A stretch of DNA of 64,000 bases from Malaya genurostris (taxonomy: Eukaryota > Arthropoda > Insecta > Diptera > Culicidae), in the NCBI RefSeq assembly GCF_030247185.1, contig NC_080572.1, forward strand, positions 124,868,928 to 124,932,927, in the 5' to 3' direction. Below the pieces are notes generated by a model. That model was not told the origin of the DNA. It saw only the letters and a program-made list of their open reading frames with translations, and ran no database searches. Positions 1-11,586 of this stretch are shown piece by piece; within the stretch, counting starts at the first letter, position 1; each line of letters starts with the position of its first letter. The translations under genes and the position numbers were made by a program.

Positions 1-74
1 TTACGATACAGTTTTAAAAGCGAGTGGCAGGTCGTGTCGTCGGTTTTACGCTAACAACTGGCATCAGCCCTTAA

Positions 75-717
75 AGCACAGACTAACAGACAGGACACTC
101 AAATTAGATTCTTCAATCATTTTAACGGTCATTTCGAATATTCCTTTATTTGGGACAGCACTCACATGTGTCATGATGGCGCCACGTTAACCTATCAAAA
201 ACATCCTGTCTGTCATCTAGACTGTGTTTATTTTTTTCATTTACCAACAGAGTTGCCATTCATGCAGAATTACCTGTAATGTATTGATTTGTATACGTCC
301 ATGCGAATTTCATGCAGGATACAGATTTAATACATATTCACTTGCTTCTGGTCTGCCGCCACTTAATTTCGGGTGAAAACTACCAACACAATAAAAAATA
401 GTCTAGATGAACAACGTTGAGTCAAATAAATGGTTACCTTCCAACATCGCGAAAAAGTTAAATATATTATCAACGTAATCCAATAATTTATTGTGACGAT
501 TCATTTTCAAAAATTTTGATGAAATCAGGCATCCCTGCAAGCAGCTGATCGGTGCTGACAAACGAGGGGAAACCAACTAGTAAAAAAACTTTTACGTAAC
601 ACAAGGGGTTTACCGATAGTAAATAGTTCGCGCAGTACAATATAGGTGGAACTAGTGCATCACGAAAAATTATTTTTATAAGAATTTACTCATACTGTCA
701 TGTCTGTTAGTCTGTGC
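75..717. mobile_element. TTAA-flanked TIR element, piggyBac-like MITE
   Basis: Terminal inverted repeats GCACAGACTAACAGACA (left 76-92, right complement ending at 717) are followed by a mismatch and further GACA identity. TTAA occurs at 71-74 and 718-721 immediately outside. A TTAA target duplication is the hallmark of the piggyBac superfamily. The 643-bp interior has no ORF of note, so it is non-autonomous. The left end carries one extra A between TTAA and the repeat, so the exact boundary is off by a base. Confidence 0.65.
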
Positions 718-721
718 TTAA

Positions 722-1596
722 AGCTTCAAATCGTTTTAAGGCACGTTTTTGTCTTGCTGTCTAGCAACAACCTATCTCTAGCATGCTAGGAATAGGACTG
801 AAACGTTAGCTTTAATTTCGCTTCTATTTATAGATTCGCGTGCTTCCAACAGCTTCGCTTTTGCATCGATTGACCAATCAGAGCGATGCTCTCTCTTTGA
901 TACATCGCTTACTCCTTCAAAACCGTCGACTATGGCAGGGAAATCCGGTATGCTGGAGATTTTTTGCAGACAAAATAGGACACTGCTAGCTATTAATCAA
1001 CATTTCAATGATATACAATTCAAAATACATGGCTATGAACATTCAAATCAATACGTAGAAATATTTCCTATCAAATCATGAAATAATATTAATAATTGAT
1101 ACAAAACAGACTGAGCTGTAAGTGTTTAAAACCTGACCACATTTCTACGTGTACTTTGTGATTTGCACCCCTAATAAAGATGTGTTCCACATCAAAAAAA
1201 GTTTAATATGATTAATGTCTAAAAAACCATATTCTCTGATATTCAATTTGATTATTGTTTGCCAAACTGAAGAAAAAAACTTACATTCTGTCAATTTATG
1301 ATAAAAAATTTTGAAACCAAAAATTTATATTGCCGTTACGAGAATAAGGTTATTTTTCTCGTTCGAAATAATCAAATATTTTTAATGAAATTTGGATGAA
1401 GGCCACTGAGATTACTCACTTTACTTACAGTAAAAAAATTTAAAAAATCCTCAATACGTTTCGATAAAACACGAGTGGCCCAAGATTTCCGATTCTCCCC
1501 TATTTGCCATAGTTTAAGTAGTTCATGTAATAACGTGTTCTTAAATTTCATTATTTGTGGGATTATGAAAATTTTTTAGGCAGTGGTTTAAATGTA
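722..1596. other. AT-rich flank, no gene seen
   Basis: Between the TTAA element and the next repeat I find only short chance reading frames. No splice-bounded coding segment or repeat is recognised. Confidence 0.5.
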
Positions 1597-1735
1597 CACA
1601 GAAAACAATATAAAACGGACTTCACTTGTATTGAAAATTTGATTGAAAACTATCATCGATTAAAAATAAAATAGGAATGCATTGGTTTTTCAGTTATTAG
1701 AAATGCATTTTCAAAGTAATGCTTAATTTTGCCTC
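1597..1735 (-). mobile_element. Truncated copy of the 272-bp TA/CACAGA MITE
   Basis: It begins after TA at 1595-1596 with CACAGAAAACAATATAAAAC and continues with blocks such as GATTGAAAACTATCATCGAT and GCTTAATTTTGCCT. These match, in inverse orientation, the copies at 14643-14914 and 49081-49352. The other end is missing, so this is an old partial copy. Confidence 0.6.
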
Positions 1736-1839
1736 AGCCCCAGTAGTCATCTCATATACGAAAACCATTAGTCATCTGCTGTCTCTCTTCGATAGATTGC
1801 CTTTAAGAGTAAGATAAAATTAGGTACATACGCTTCGAG

Positions 1840-2025
1840 TTTTCGCTATATGAGCAGTATTGCACAGTTTTCAAACTAACATACTTGTCTTCTGCAGTAT
1901 TGCTTCTTAGAGCCGAAGACAAGATATTGTTTTCAATGTTATCGCAATTCGTTGATTGAAAGTGGAGTAATCGGTAAAATAACATGGCGTCTCTACTAAT
2001 GAGATGAATATTGCTACAATAGCTC
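1840..2025. repeat. Diverged interspersed repeat, copy 1 (compare 58935-59110)
   Basis: Shares ordered blocks with 58935-59110: GCAGTAT...GCACA.TT.TCAAACTA, GCCGAAGACA, CGCAATTCGTTG or CACAATTCGTTG, AAAATAACATGGCG, and GAGATGA...TTGCTACAATA. No coding potential and no clear termini. Confidence 0.5.
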
Positions 2026-4712
2026 TATATGGATAAGAATACAGAAATCGTTTCGTCATGGCTCTCATGGCATTTGGTTGCTACTCGATCATTTCGCGAA
2101 TAATTTTTAATTTTAGTTTAAATTTAACATTTCAATAGTTATTTTTAAATGCAACTAAATTCAGAATTGTTCGTACGGAACGTTATTTATGTCGTTTTCG
2201 TAAAAAACTTCCCACCCTAACTGCTGTCAAACCGTTTGTTTGAAGCCAGTTTCGAATCAAGTTTTAACGTTATTGATCTGAAATTTAAGTCAGTTTCGAA
2301 AATGATTCTTGTATCGGGTTTGCATACCGATCGAGTAGGGTTATTTTTGACAATGCAATGGTTCACAGCCTTAGAATAATTGATGTATTGCATGTATGGC
2401 ATATCACCAAGTATACCGAGTAAAAATATCTGATGATATATCATTCAAACATAGCAGCATGAGTGCACCTTTGCACGAAAGAAATGTTCAGTATTCGTAA
2501 TACGACAAATGATGTTGCGAAAAAAATATTCTAGATGAGACAGTCATTGACTTACAAGTGCGTTTTTGAAAACAGTGTTGTTGGATTGTTCGGTTTGAAG
2601 TAAAATTATAGGTTTCGTAAATTTTTAATGGTTAATGACCAACAAAAATGTTGATTAATTTTTATTTAAAGCTCAAAATATACAAAAAAGATAATAAGTT
2701 CTCTTTTATACAAATAAATATAATACATTTGGTACAAAATATTAAACCGCTCTAAACGATTCCGGTGTCCCGAGCATGTCGAAATACAATAATTGTTGCA
2801 GTAGGAATGTGCACAACTGATGAAACATTTAATAAAAACAAATCATAGTTCAATTATTGCTCAAGTATTGAATATCCTAATAAATACTGCCAATATAAGA
2901 GACCTAAAATGGTTAAATGAAAGTTGCTAAAGTCTTGATTCTGAAACATTATACATGCATGATTGTTTAGTTTTTCAAATCTCTAGAAGGGGAAAATCAA
3001 CATTCGGCTGGTTGAAACCACAACTTATTGGAAATAAGCAATTAAATAAAAGTATCTAGCTACCTATTATTAAAATATCTGTCTAAGGCGAAACCATTCT
3101 TACAAAGACGATGTGTAAGTCTTCTTTCGCAGCTTATTTCCGTAAACTTATTTACACTCGAAATATTCTTGCCACTCATTGCAAACTCTTTAGCTTTTTC
3201 GTTATTTATGAAGATTTATATCAATTAATCACTTTTTCATTTGCTTCTCTGGTTCGGCATATTCCGTATCTTACTACTGTCACTACAGTAATTGTTAATT
3301 ATTGCAATATAAACTGTACAGGTGTTGGTTTTCTCCACCATTGTTCCTCTGTTTTTTAGTATTTTGGATTACGTGAGAAATAACCGATGCAATGTTTAGA
3401 TTGTTTTGCTTATGTTCATTCTTGTTCTCTAATAGAAAACATAACTTTTCGATTTGCCTTTTACAATGCTAGCAATTGAAATAACATGTGTAGGCAATGC
3501 AATATCTAGAATAAATAATTAAATTATTAACTTGACAATAACTACGGCGGCAACTAGAATAGAAAATATATCGTAACGGTAAAAGTAGTGTAAAGATTAT
3601 TACAATCTTTGTGGTTTTGGCATTTCTATACAAATAAATTAGTTATATTGCTATGACGGATGTTTTTGTCTGGCAGGGACATCAAAGTTAAACTATCAAG
3701 TGAGCTGTTTCATTCATTACAATATCGTGAACTTGCTTTTTCTTGTGTCGTTAACCAAATCGTTCGATAAACATGCTGCAATCGCGACCATTTCACGCGA
3801 GGTGTCTCCGTGATCAGTTAGTTATCTTTAGTGATTTTCACTAGTAGCCTCAGCATTTGCAGTGTGCCAGAAGCACACGCGAATCATTTTGAAATATGAA
3901 GATGGCACGTGAAAGTAATAGTTAAAAATTGTTGCGATCCTCTTTTCACTTGGCAAGATTAGTGTTTTTTTCTACCGTGCAACAGGAATTGAATACCAAA
4001 TCTAGCTAAAACTCGGTCTAACCGTCTCTGCTACTGTCAAAATTAAAACTTGCATCGCATTCTAGAATATATAAAAAATTTAAACCTACTTCCATAATTA
4101 CAAATAAATCTATCACGAAATGTTTTTTTTTTATGATTTGGCCAAAATGAAGTAGTTGAGGACGGCTGACCGTTTATTTGCTCGTATTTTACTATGCTTA
4201 GCCAGTGAACTAGAAATCGAGTTACGATCAACTTCTATTTAGTTCTGTATTTGGTCACTGTTAAAAGATTTCTACAAACTTAATGTAGGTCAACGTTCAA
4301 AGAACCGAACTCCGTTGGAATTTAGTTGTTTCTCTACATTCTCTGAATCACATATCTTCTATTACTATAGAGGCACCTGTTGTTAATATCAGTAATACAA
4401 TGCACTAGTATGAGAGTAGTTGTCTATGTTTCTAATGTTACATTTGTCGAACACCATGTGCTTGATTCGGAGTTTTCTGTGCGTTTCAGGATCGTTGTGG
4501 CACATTTGATAGCGCGGTGTCTCGTTGAAAATGAGGAGGTGGTCCATATTCTTACTCTCGATAAATTGTATGTATATTGAGAAAGGCTTGAGGCCGCATT
4601 ATGCAACTCGAGACGAAAGGTTTTTTGTACGAGCGATTGTACGAAAGTCGATTTGACTGGATTGCATAATGTCACCCATGAACCATTCATTTATGATCAT
4701 CGTTGTCAACTG
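2026..4712. other. AT-rich 3' flank of the Spitz-like gene
   Basis: Contains only short reading frames without codon or motif support. Part of it may be 3' UTR of the minus-strand gene; nothing else is recognised. Confidence 0.4.
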
Positions 4713-4886
4713 TTTATTTTTTTTGTTAGTCCTTGTCGTTACTGCATTGTTTATTTCACATTAGTGCAGTATCTATACAAAACTGCGTTCAAGATCCTGG
4801 CAGTATAAGGTTACACTGGAATGCCACATCTATTGTTTAAGCGTACAGACTCTCACATGGAAACTGTATAGTAACAAGCTTTTATT
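4713..4886 (-). terminator. Candidate poly(A) signals of the Spitz-like gene
   Basis: Three AATAAA hexamers on the minus strand lie 61-234 bp past the stop codon (complements of TTTATT at 4881-4886, 4750-4755 and 4713-4718). The AT-rich context makes chance matches common, so the true site is uncertain, and a longer 3' UTR into 2-4 kb is possible. Confidence 0.4.
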
Positions 4887-4946
4887 CAGAGCATCCGGCT
4901 TGCTATACTTTGTCTTTTCAATCTTGTATCCTCTAATGGCCAGCAT

Positions 4947-5200
4947 TTATCGATTAAGTGATTCACTCATCGGTATCGTCCGAAGGTGGTGGGAGCCGAA
5001 TGGTCGTTTGGGTTGATCACTTCGCACTGTTCGTAGCACGCCATCTACGGTATCGATGCCACCGTTTGCGCTTTCCAGTCTTTTTTTCTGCTGGTGCTTA
5101 TGTACGCAAATATAACAGCAAACTATTGTTGCCAGCACTATCGCGACAATGGCACCGCTCGCTATGCTCGCAGTCTCTAGCATCACACGAGGGCGAGTTG
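4947..5200 (-). CDS. spi: Spitz-like EGF ligand, last coding exon (transmembrane segment and cytoplasmic tail)
   Basis: The exon follows a TTTCTTACAG acceptor and ends at TAA (4949-4947). It encodes a juxtamembrane RPR-x-MLE stretch, then ASIASGA at the luminal end of a hydrophobic segment (about residues 118-139 of 190), then a basic stop-transfer region (His-Lys-His-Gln-Gln-Lys-Lys-Arg) and a 50-residue tail. In fly Spitz, ASIASGA is the motif cut by Rhomboid-1 to release active ligand, so its conservation here implies rhomboid processing. The tail is shorter than in fly Spitz (about 230 aa overall, from memory) and lacks obvious cysteine clusters. Tail length and the absence of further exons are inferred from the in-frame stop and the AATAAA signals downstream. 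The ATG inside this exon is not a real start, since the upstream splice is in phase. Confidence 0.93.
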
Positions 5201-5267
5201 CTGTAAGAAAAGTGGAACATGGTCATTATTGTCATATAAATACTAACAAAACTACAAAGTAACTTAC

Positions 5268-5329
5268 GCAGGTAAGATCCGTCTAGATCTTTGTATTCAC
5301 ACCTAGGACCCATATAACCGTCCGCACAC
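5268..5329 (-). CDS. spi: Spitz-like EGF ligand, coding exon 3 (end of EGF domain)
   Basis: A 62-bp exon with a TACTTTTAG acceptor and a CTGC|GTAAGT donor. It encodes CADGYMGPRCEYKDLDGSYL, supplying the fifth and sixth EGF cysteines and the juxtamembrane stretch. RCEYK-x-x-D-x-x-YL is the C-terminal EGF signature of the Spitz family. The first base completes Glu with exon 2; the last base C plus CA of exon 4 gives Pro, so the protein reads on as Tyr-Leu-Pro. The 5.5-kb intron before it (5330-10835) holds a decayed Jockey-like element and a hAT MITE. The intron after it is only 67 bp. Confidence 0.93.
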
Positions 5330-6059
5330 CTAAAAGTATTGTAACAAGATATTAGTATCGAAAGTATTGACACTAGTAAAAAGTAAACTAGTAAAATAAA
5401 ATTATGAAATGCACATTCTCTGTTGTAAATTTGAAATATCACCACTACCGTGCACTATTTTACAATATAAATTCGATGAGATGTATAGAAGTATCGCAAG
5501 GCAACGTAGCAAGGATATTGTCATTGATTACTGTTCAATGTTATCGCATGGCAGCACCCTCTCAGATTTCAATGAAACTTTTCGGACATATACACCATAT
5601 CATAAACGCCACTTTTCATAATTTGTTCTTTCAAAATTGACCTAGACTGTCCTTTGAAAATAGCAAAACTCTTTTTACCGGTTGTATTCATAAGGATACA
5701 ATCGAAAAATGACAAATTATACAAAAAGTGTGATATGGATGACTACCACAGAGTTAGTCGAATTTTCGAAAAACAAAATCAAATGAAAGAATTTGTATTT
5801 TCACTTTTAATGAGTGAGTGGCTCAGTTCAGTAAAGTATTATTTATTCATTATTTGTTGTGTGTTTTATAAAATGTTTGTTTTATATTTTAAGCAATTTG
5901 GCCCTTTGGCCCTACATCTTTGATGATATTAAGTATTTGTAATACATGGTGTTTGTAGTTTTGTCTGTTCGTGAAAATTGAGGTTTGTGTCATAACACAT
6001 TGTTAATGGAAAGTTATTTAAATTGAAATTTCTTACCTACTTACATCTAACCTAATCTA

Positions 6060-9000
6060 GCATTAATTTGAAACCTTCAATCTTTGAATGATTTGTATTT
6101 CTGAGGTTGAGCACCTCTCTCTAAATTTTATAGTTTGATGTTCGAAACGTTGTTCTAGGGTATCCAGGGAAGCAAGCTCATGCACTTCACTGGTTCTCGT
6201 CCAACGGGGCAGATTCAGGATCATTTTTAGAATTTTATTTTAAACTACGGGGAATTAGAATTTTATTATGAACTACGGGGACTGCGGGGTAGATGATTTT
6301 TTGTAGACAGCAATCCGATTCTTCAGGCTTGATGTTCTACATATCAACGGGTACACGGACCTGATGAGTATGTTATATTTAGTGATAATTTTTTCAACAT
6401 GTGACCTGAAGATCAGATGTCTGTCATATGTTAGTCCTAGATAGACCAATTCGGCGGATCACTGCACGGCTGCACCACCGAACCGAATTCTGCATTCGTC
6501 GGATGGAACAAGTCTAGTCGACCTCGAATGCGAAAACAGGGTGACAGTTTGTGAAATATTCATTTAGAGCATCCAGACCCCTCTGCAATTTGTTCTTCAG
6601 AGTACTGACGACTCGTCCACCACAAAAGATGGCGGTATCGTCAGCAAACTGTGACAAGACACCACCCCCGGAAGAGGTTGCTCTCTCTAAAGGTGTTATT
6701 AAAATATTTCCGTCTTCTGCGCCCTCGGACGGAACCAGTGGAGGGACAGGTCTTGGTTTTTTCCTCAACACCTTTGCCATAGACCAGAAGGGCTTGGAAA
6801 GGGAAGTTATTTATTGATGGGTTTGTTGAAACTCTTTGTTTCGTAGATCTTTCATCCTCCCCTAGATCACCATAGTTAGATGATTATAGGTGATCTTCTT
6901 ATGAGGATCACCTGTTCTTTGATATTGCCTCCGAAAGATATTTCGGAGACGGATGATATTTTTAGTTACACTGTCTATTTGGAGAGAGGTTCTCACCCTA
7001 CTTTCCAACGGAATCGTTCTGTCCCTGGCTCCAGCAATCGCTTGTTGAATGGTTGAAAAGGCTGAGTCGATCTTCACCGGGGAACCCTTAGGTAGATCGA
7101 CATCGATGTACTCGTTGATGATGTGTTGGAGCTGCTCCCAGTCGACCCGATGATATTTTCTGCATTGTGACGCTGGTGCTGTCTCGACTGAAGAGCCTAT
7201 CGTCAACACCACCGGATAGTGGTCAGACGATAGCTCACTGTAAACGACCGGGGAACTGTTGATGGCGATGTCGGAGATGAAGTTGTCCAGTATGGAATGG
7301 ACCCCTGAACGTGAGAGTCTTGTTGGGCAGTCCGGTGCATTGATGTTGTATTGGCCGCCTTCAAAATGTTCAACAAGGACCTTCCATTCTGGTTTTGTCT
7401 TCTGTTTCCCCAGATCTAATGCGAGCGTTCAGATCGCCTTCAATTATGAATTTGGACTGATCTCGGATGAGTATGGTCAAATCTTGTTTCAACATTGCCC
7501 AACTACCATCTCGTCTGGTGGTTTGCTTGGAGCAGTAGGCGACAATGACACTGATGTTACCAGACGTTTTTTTTTTGTTCTACGCCTAGTGACTCGATGA
7601 GTTTTTTACCAAAACTAGGAAGAACAGCAAACTTTATTCCTCGTCTGACGGCTACTGCAACACCAACTCCCCTAGAGTGGGTTCGATCCTAGCGGATAAA
7701 AGCGTGGTTCGGTAAACAAAATGATTTGTTGGGTGTCAAATGGGCTTCCGTATCAAGACATAAGTCAGTTTCAGTTTCAGGTTCGTGAATGCACTGAGCA
7801 GGCATTCCAGTTCACTATTTTCAGCCTTTCACACACCGTACTGGATGATGAAGGTACCGAGCACTTGAATTTGTTCACTTTTCGTCCTGCAACCACAGAG
7901 CGCAGAGCTCATGTCGACGAAAATTTTCATCAGTTCCACCGAAGTAAATAGTGGAGCGCAGTTTACAGTAGGGCCATCATCGTATTTGAAACCAAGTAGC
8001 GAGGGGATTGGATTCGGTAGATTGGGGAAATTTACTGAATACAATGGCGGTACAGGAATAACCTTCTTTTTCACCAGTTGTCGTTTTGAAACAGCTTGTT
8101 TTCTTATTTTAAGAAACTCGGCACGTTTCGGGCTAGCTCGTTCGGCCCAGCACAGTTTAAACAGTGGGGGTAGATTCTTCTTCCATAGCGAACTCGTTAG
8201 TAGCATGATTCAATCCGCAGCGGTTGCAACGGCTAATCATGTGGCAATTTCGAGCACCATGCCCGAAGTGTAGACATTTCATGCATTGAGTTAGATCTCT
8301 GCGTTTGTTGCGGTAGGGTTCCCATTTCACGATGACATGATCGATGGCCTTCAGTTCTTTAAGCTGCTTCAATGTGGTCGTACCTCTCGCGAAGTAAATT
8401 AGGTACAATGCGTCTCTGTACGTGCGTTTATCCTCTACTCGTTTCATTCGATGAATTACCAAAGCCGGTTTGTCAAGATCTGATAAGATGTCCATCAGTG
8501 AATCTTCGCTGACTAACGGGAGTCCTCTCAGCACCACTTCGTATGATTTTTCACTCGGTTTGTCATGAGTGAAAAACTCAGCCTTTGTTTTCTGGAGAAA
8601 TTTTGCGATTTTATCGTATTCATTCTGCTAGTGACAAAGCAGCTTGGGCCCAAAACAGCAAAGTTTGAACGTTGGATTCACTTTTAACGAGTGCTATGCC
8701 TTTTGAGTGATACTCCGCATTGACAACCATCAAAGGCGAAAGTTTAACTTTTATCTTCTTGGTCACTGTTTTCCAATTGGGATCATCCATATTATCCGGA
8801 TCAGCATCTGGATTGTTGTCAACATCTAGCGACGCGAACGAGTTCATCGTAGCCACGTGAGAGTCTTGTTGGGCAGTCCGGTGCATTGATGTTGTATTGG
8901 CCGCCTTCAAAATGTTCAACACAATGGCAATCGATTTGCTGGAATACGTAGATTTATTCCGTTTCCGATCGAGATGTCCGGAACACTCCCTCCTATTCAT

Positions 9001-9060
9001 TCTGTCACGATTGGTCGCTTTAAGACATTTCTTCAAAGCGCTCGCCTATAGAATCGAATT
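6060..9060 (-). pseudogene. Decayed Jockey-like non-LTR retrotransposon
   Basis: A minus-strand relic broken by frameshifts. From the 5' end (high coordinates): an ORF1 (gag-like) segment 9036-7829 with a zinc knuckle CMKCLHFGHGARNC near 8290-8245 and a second incomplete one (CNRCGLNH). Then come ORF2 endonuclease remnants with a Gly-Asp-Leu-Asn-Ala motif near 7450, a linker region (6862-7212), the reverse-transcriptase core FADDTAIF near 6640, and a C-terminal part with YDRHLIFRSHV near 6400 and LNLPRWTRTSEVH near 6200. The RT fingers are fused almost directly to the FADD palm, so roughly 200 residues are deleted. These motifs are typical of Jockey-clade ORFs in flies and mosquitoes. It lies in the intron between coding exons 2 and 3 of the Spitz-like gene, same strand. 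The 3' UTR may run to about 5890. Confidence 0.8.
8855..8921. repeat. 67-bp direct duplication (second copy of 7309-7375)
   Basis: Identical over 67 bp to 7309-7375. In the retroelement orientation, 7309-7375 lies in ORF2 endonuclease coding sequence, while 8855-8921 interrupts ORF1. The second copy is therefore an ectopic, templated insertion in the same element. Confidence 0.85.
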
Positions 9061-9218
9061 TTAACTCTACCGAAATAAATACGTCCAAACTATTCAAAAG
9101 CAAAACTTGGAATGAGTGAGTGGCTGTTACTGATGGCTTATATAAACAGAAATGAGTGCGATATCACACATTAACTCGGTAATACTTAGAAGTTCGCGAT
9201 ATATTATATATTAGGACA

Positions 9219-9350
9219 TGATAACCGATTTCGGTTATTCTTTCAAGAATCGAAGAAAATAATTTTGAAGAATACCACAGTATTATATGATAGTATGATT
9301 GATATGAGAAAGGCATCATTACACCACTAGGTGGATTAAAACAGGGTTTT
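9219..9350 (-). repeat. Fragment of the CA-rich TIR repeat family
   Basis: The inverse of this stretch matches the start of the copy at 46806: GTTTTAATCCACCTAGTG, ATGATGCCTTTCTCATATC, and the CCGATTTCGGTTATTCTTTC block that also occurs near 61925. Only one end of the element is present. Confidence 0.65.
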
Positions 9351-10463
9351 CGAATACAATTCATCACAGTTTTGGACACTCTGTTTGCTAACCTGAGGAA
9401 TTATTTAGTTCCTCAGCTCTTCATATCTAGTGAATCCCGAGTCCCCTATTCACTCTTCTCCAATTTCTATTTTTCTTTTGGAATTGATGGCAGTGAGTGT
9501 AATGATGTCTTTTTCGAAAAAAAATGCACCCTGTTGTTGATACTACTGTAGCACTTCTACAATGACTGCTTGTCTAGTAATGCTAACACACTTTAGGAAC
9601 TCCTGCTAGTACATTTGGGTTTTTCGTCCGCAGCTGCAAATACCTTTCTATATCAGATGAACTTTCTTGCTAATTCTACGAAAAAATTGAGCTTGTTAGG
9701 GACATCACCTCCTCTAACGACTTTATACAACTTTTGTCCGGGGTGCTATCCATAACCCATCCTAACGTACGATTCGTCGACCATGGGGATTCATCTTGCG
9801 TATTTCGTAAGACAAATTCCGGGCCTGACTGTTGGCTACTAGATTCTGTTTTAGTGTTCTGATTGGTTGCTTACTATCACAAAAAAGCGGAATCCTTTTC
9901 GCAGACAAATCCTTCTGAGCTGAGCATTGGCTGGCATAGAGTTTTTTGGCGATATCTTGATCCGATTCCTCTGGGAAGGGCCAGATCGTTCTCAACACCT
10001 TTTAATACTATTTCCGATTCAGTCAATTTCAACGAGTTCGTAATTTTTTTATCTTATCACATTGGACTTTCAAAGTGGGTGTCCAAAATTTATTATTAAT
10101 TCGCGGCTTGCATCAAGTGTAACTTCATTAAAACAAAACGGATCGTGACGAAACTTTCAGCACTGAAAGAGGAAATATCTCAAAACAAACTGCAATTAAA
10201 ACATTCAAGAATCGGACAACTAGGAGCAGAACACCTGATCTCGACGTATTATGCATTTTGAAGACTTCAGGCATCAAATTCAAAAATTTTGACATGTACC
10301 CATATCCGATTTAGCTCAAATTTTCCATCTGACCTTTTCGGAGGTGCTAAAGCATTTGTGCACTACCGCTTTAGAAAATTAGGAATAACCTTTTATTTCA
10401 AACACCCTAGTATACTTTGTTTCATTGAAATCTGAGAGGATGCTGCTTACATTTTTTCGAGTT
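9351..10463. other. Intronic sequence, no gene seen
   Basis: AT-rich intron of the Spitz-like gene. The reading frames here lack recognisable motifs. I see no terminal repeats. Confidence 0.4.
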
Positions 10464-10471
10464 GTAAAAGG

Positions 10472-10650
10472 TAGAGTGCCTATAACCAGAGTGACGACTT
10501 CTCATCCGTAATGTTGGCAACAATTCAAAACATTTAATGTTGGCAGTTTCGTTAGCTTTACATTGTAATTGACAGGTCGTTTGCTCGTTTGGAACTGGAA
10601 GCTGTAATTCCAAACGAACAGCTGTCGTCGCTCTGATTATAGTCACTCTA
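10472..10650. mobile_element. 179-bp hAT-type MITE with 8-bp target duplication
   Basis: The left end TAGAGTGCCTATAACCAGAG and the right end (read inward) TAGAGTGACTATAATCAGAG match at all but two positions and continue with YGACGAC. The element is bracketed by GTAAAAGG at 10464-10471 and 10651-10658. An 8-bp target duplication with ends starting TAGAG is diagnostic of hAT. There is no coding capacity. It sits 185 bp downstream (in the gene's sense) of the donor of coding exon 2. Confidence 0.9.
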
Positions 10651-10835
10651 GTAAAAGGCTTCTACGAAGGGTCCAAAAAGTAGTTTTAAGGATGCAGAAT
10701 CAATTCCAAGATTTCACCAAATATAATTTCAAAAGATTTTTTTTTTGTGTTAGAGAATCCAACTACAGTATGAACGTCTATGAGAAATGCATCATTGCAT
10801 TAATATGTGGAACACAACAGTATTTATATACTTAC

Positions 10836-11007
10836 TCGCAATTATACAACAACGAATCACCAATCTTAACAGTAAAGCAAGTAGCTTCATTGAGACAGTA
10901 CCAGGCAGCATACGCTGGCGGACACTTATAGGTATGGAATGTAATATTTGGTCTAGCAGTCGGACTAGGTGGACGAGGTTTGGGTGTTGTCCGACTCGAA
11001 CACGCAT
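10836..11007 (-). CDS. spi: Spitz-like EGF ligand, coding exon 2 (pro-region and first part of EGF domain)
   Basis: The minus-strand exon is bounded by a TTTATTTACAG acceptor and a GA|GTAAGT donor. It encodes Ala-Cys-Ser-Ser-Arg, a Thr/Pro/Ser-rich linker, an N-glycosylation site (Asn-Ile-Thr, about residues 49-51), then Tyr-Lys-Cys-Pro and four EGF cysteines, including the block WYCLNEATCFTVKIGD. The EGF domain runs from Cys57 to Cys96 of the assembled protein with spacing C-8-C-5-C-12-C-1-C-8-C. Spitz, Keren and Gurken are secreted-form ligands of the insect EGF receptor, made as membrane precursors. The NITF-x-TYKCP junction and the intron after the fourth EGF cysteine support a Spitz/Keren-type gene. 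No stop codon interrupts the frame, and the split codon GA|G joins exon 3 in phase. Whether the single mosquito gene should be called spitz or keren cannot be settled here. Confidence 0.9.
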
Positions 11008-11586
11008 CTGTAAATAAATAAAAATGAACCGGTTAACACTGTTTCATTGTAGATAATTATATAGGATACGGGAAATTATGAGCAATGATTATAAAATCAA
11101 ACAACAGTTGGTTAAATATTATAAGTATAACGGCTTGAAATACTACTAATTTTGCCGAAATTTCTGTTAAATTTTTTAAGCTTTTTTTTAAAAAAAAATC
11201 AACTATGTGATTGAATTTCAAAACAATAGTTAAATTTTTCTATTCACGTTGATAACTTTGCTTTGCTACACCAATTCTCGATCCTGCTTTAGCTGTCTGG
11301 AAGTCATTATAGAATATGCCGAAGAACTTCAACGACATGTCAACCAACAAATTCGACCATCGGTTGGATCGAATTGCGTATTTTGCAATTGTACGTAGTC
11401 GAAGCAAGTAATGTAATGTGTGTGTTTATACGAAAATAAAATGAAGTGTTGATAATGTTGAATAATTGAATATTTATAAACAAAAAACGAATTCTTCGTT
11501 TACTTTCAATTACTGAAGGAACAGAATTCATAAATTCCTCTTCATTGCTTCTACCAAACATTCAGTTATTCAGTGAAGATTTTGCC
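11008..11586. other. Start of the long intron 1, no gene seen
   Basis: The polypyrimidine tract and acceptor of exon 2 lie at the left edge. The rest is AT-rich with no recognisable coding or mobile sequence. Confidence 0.4.
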
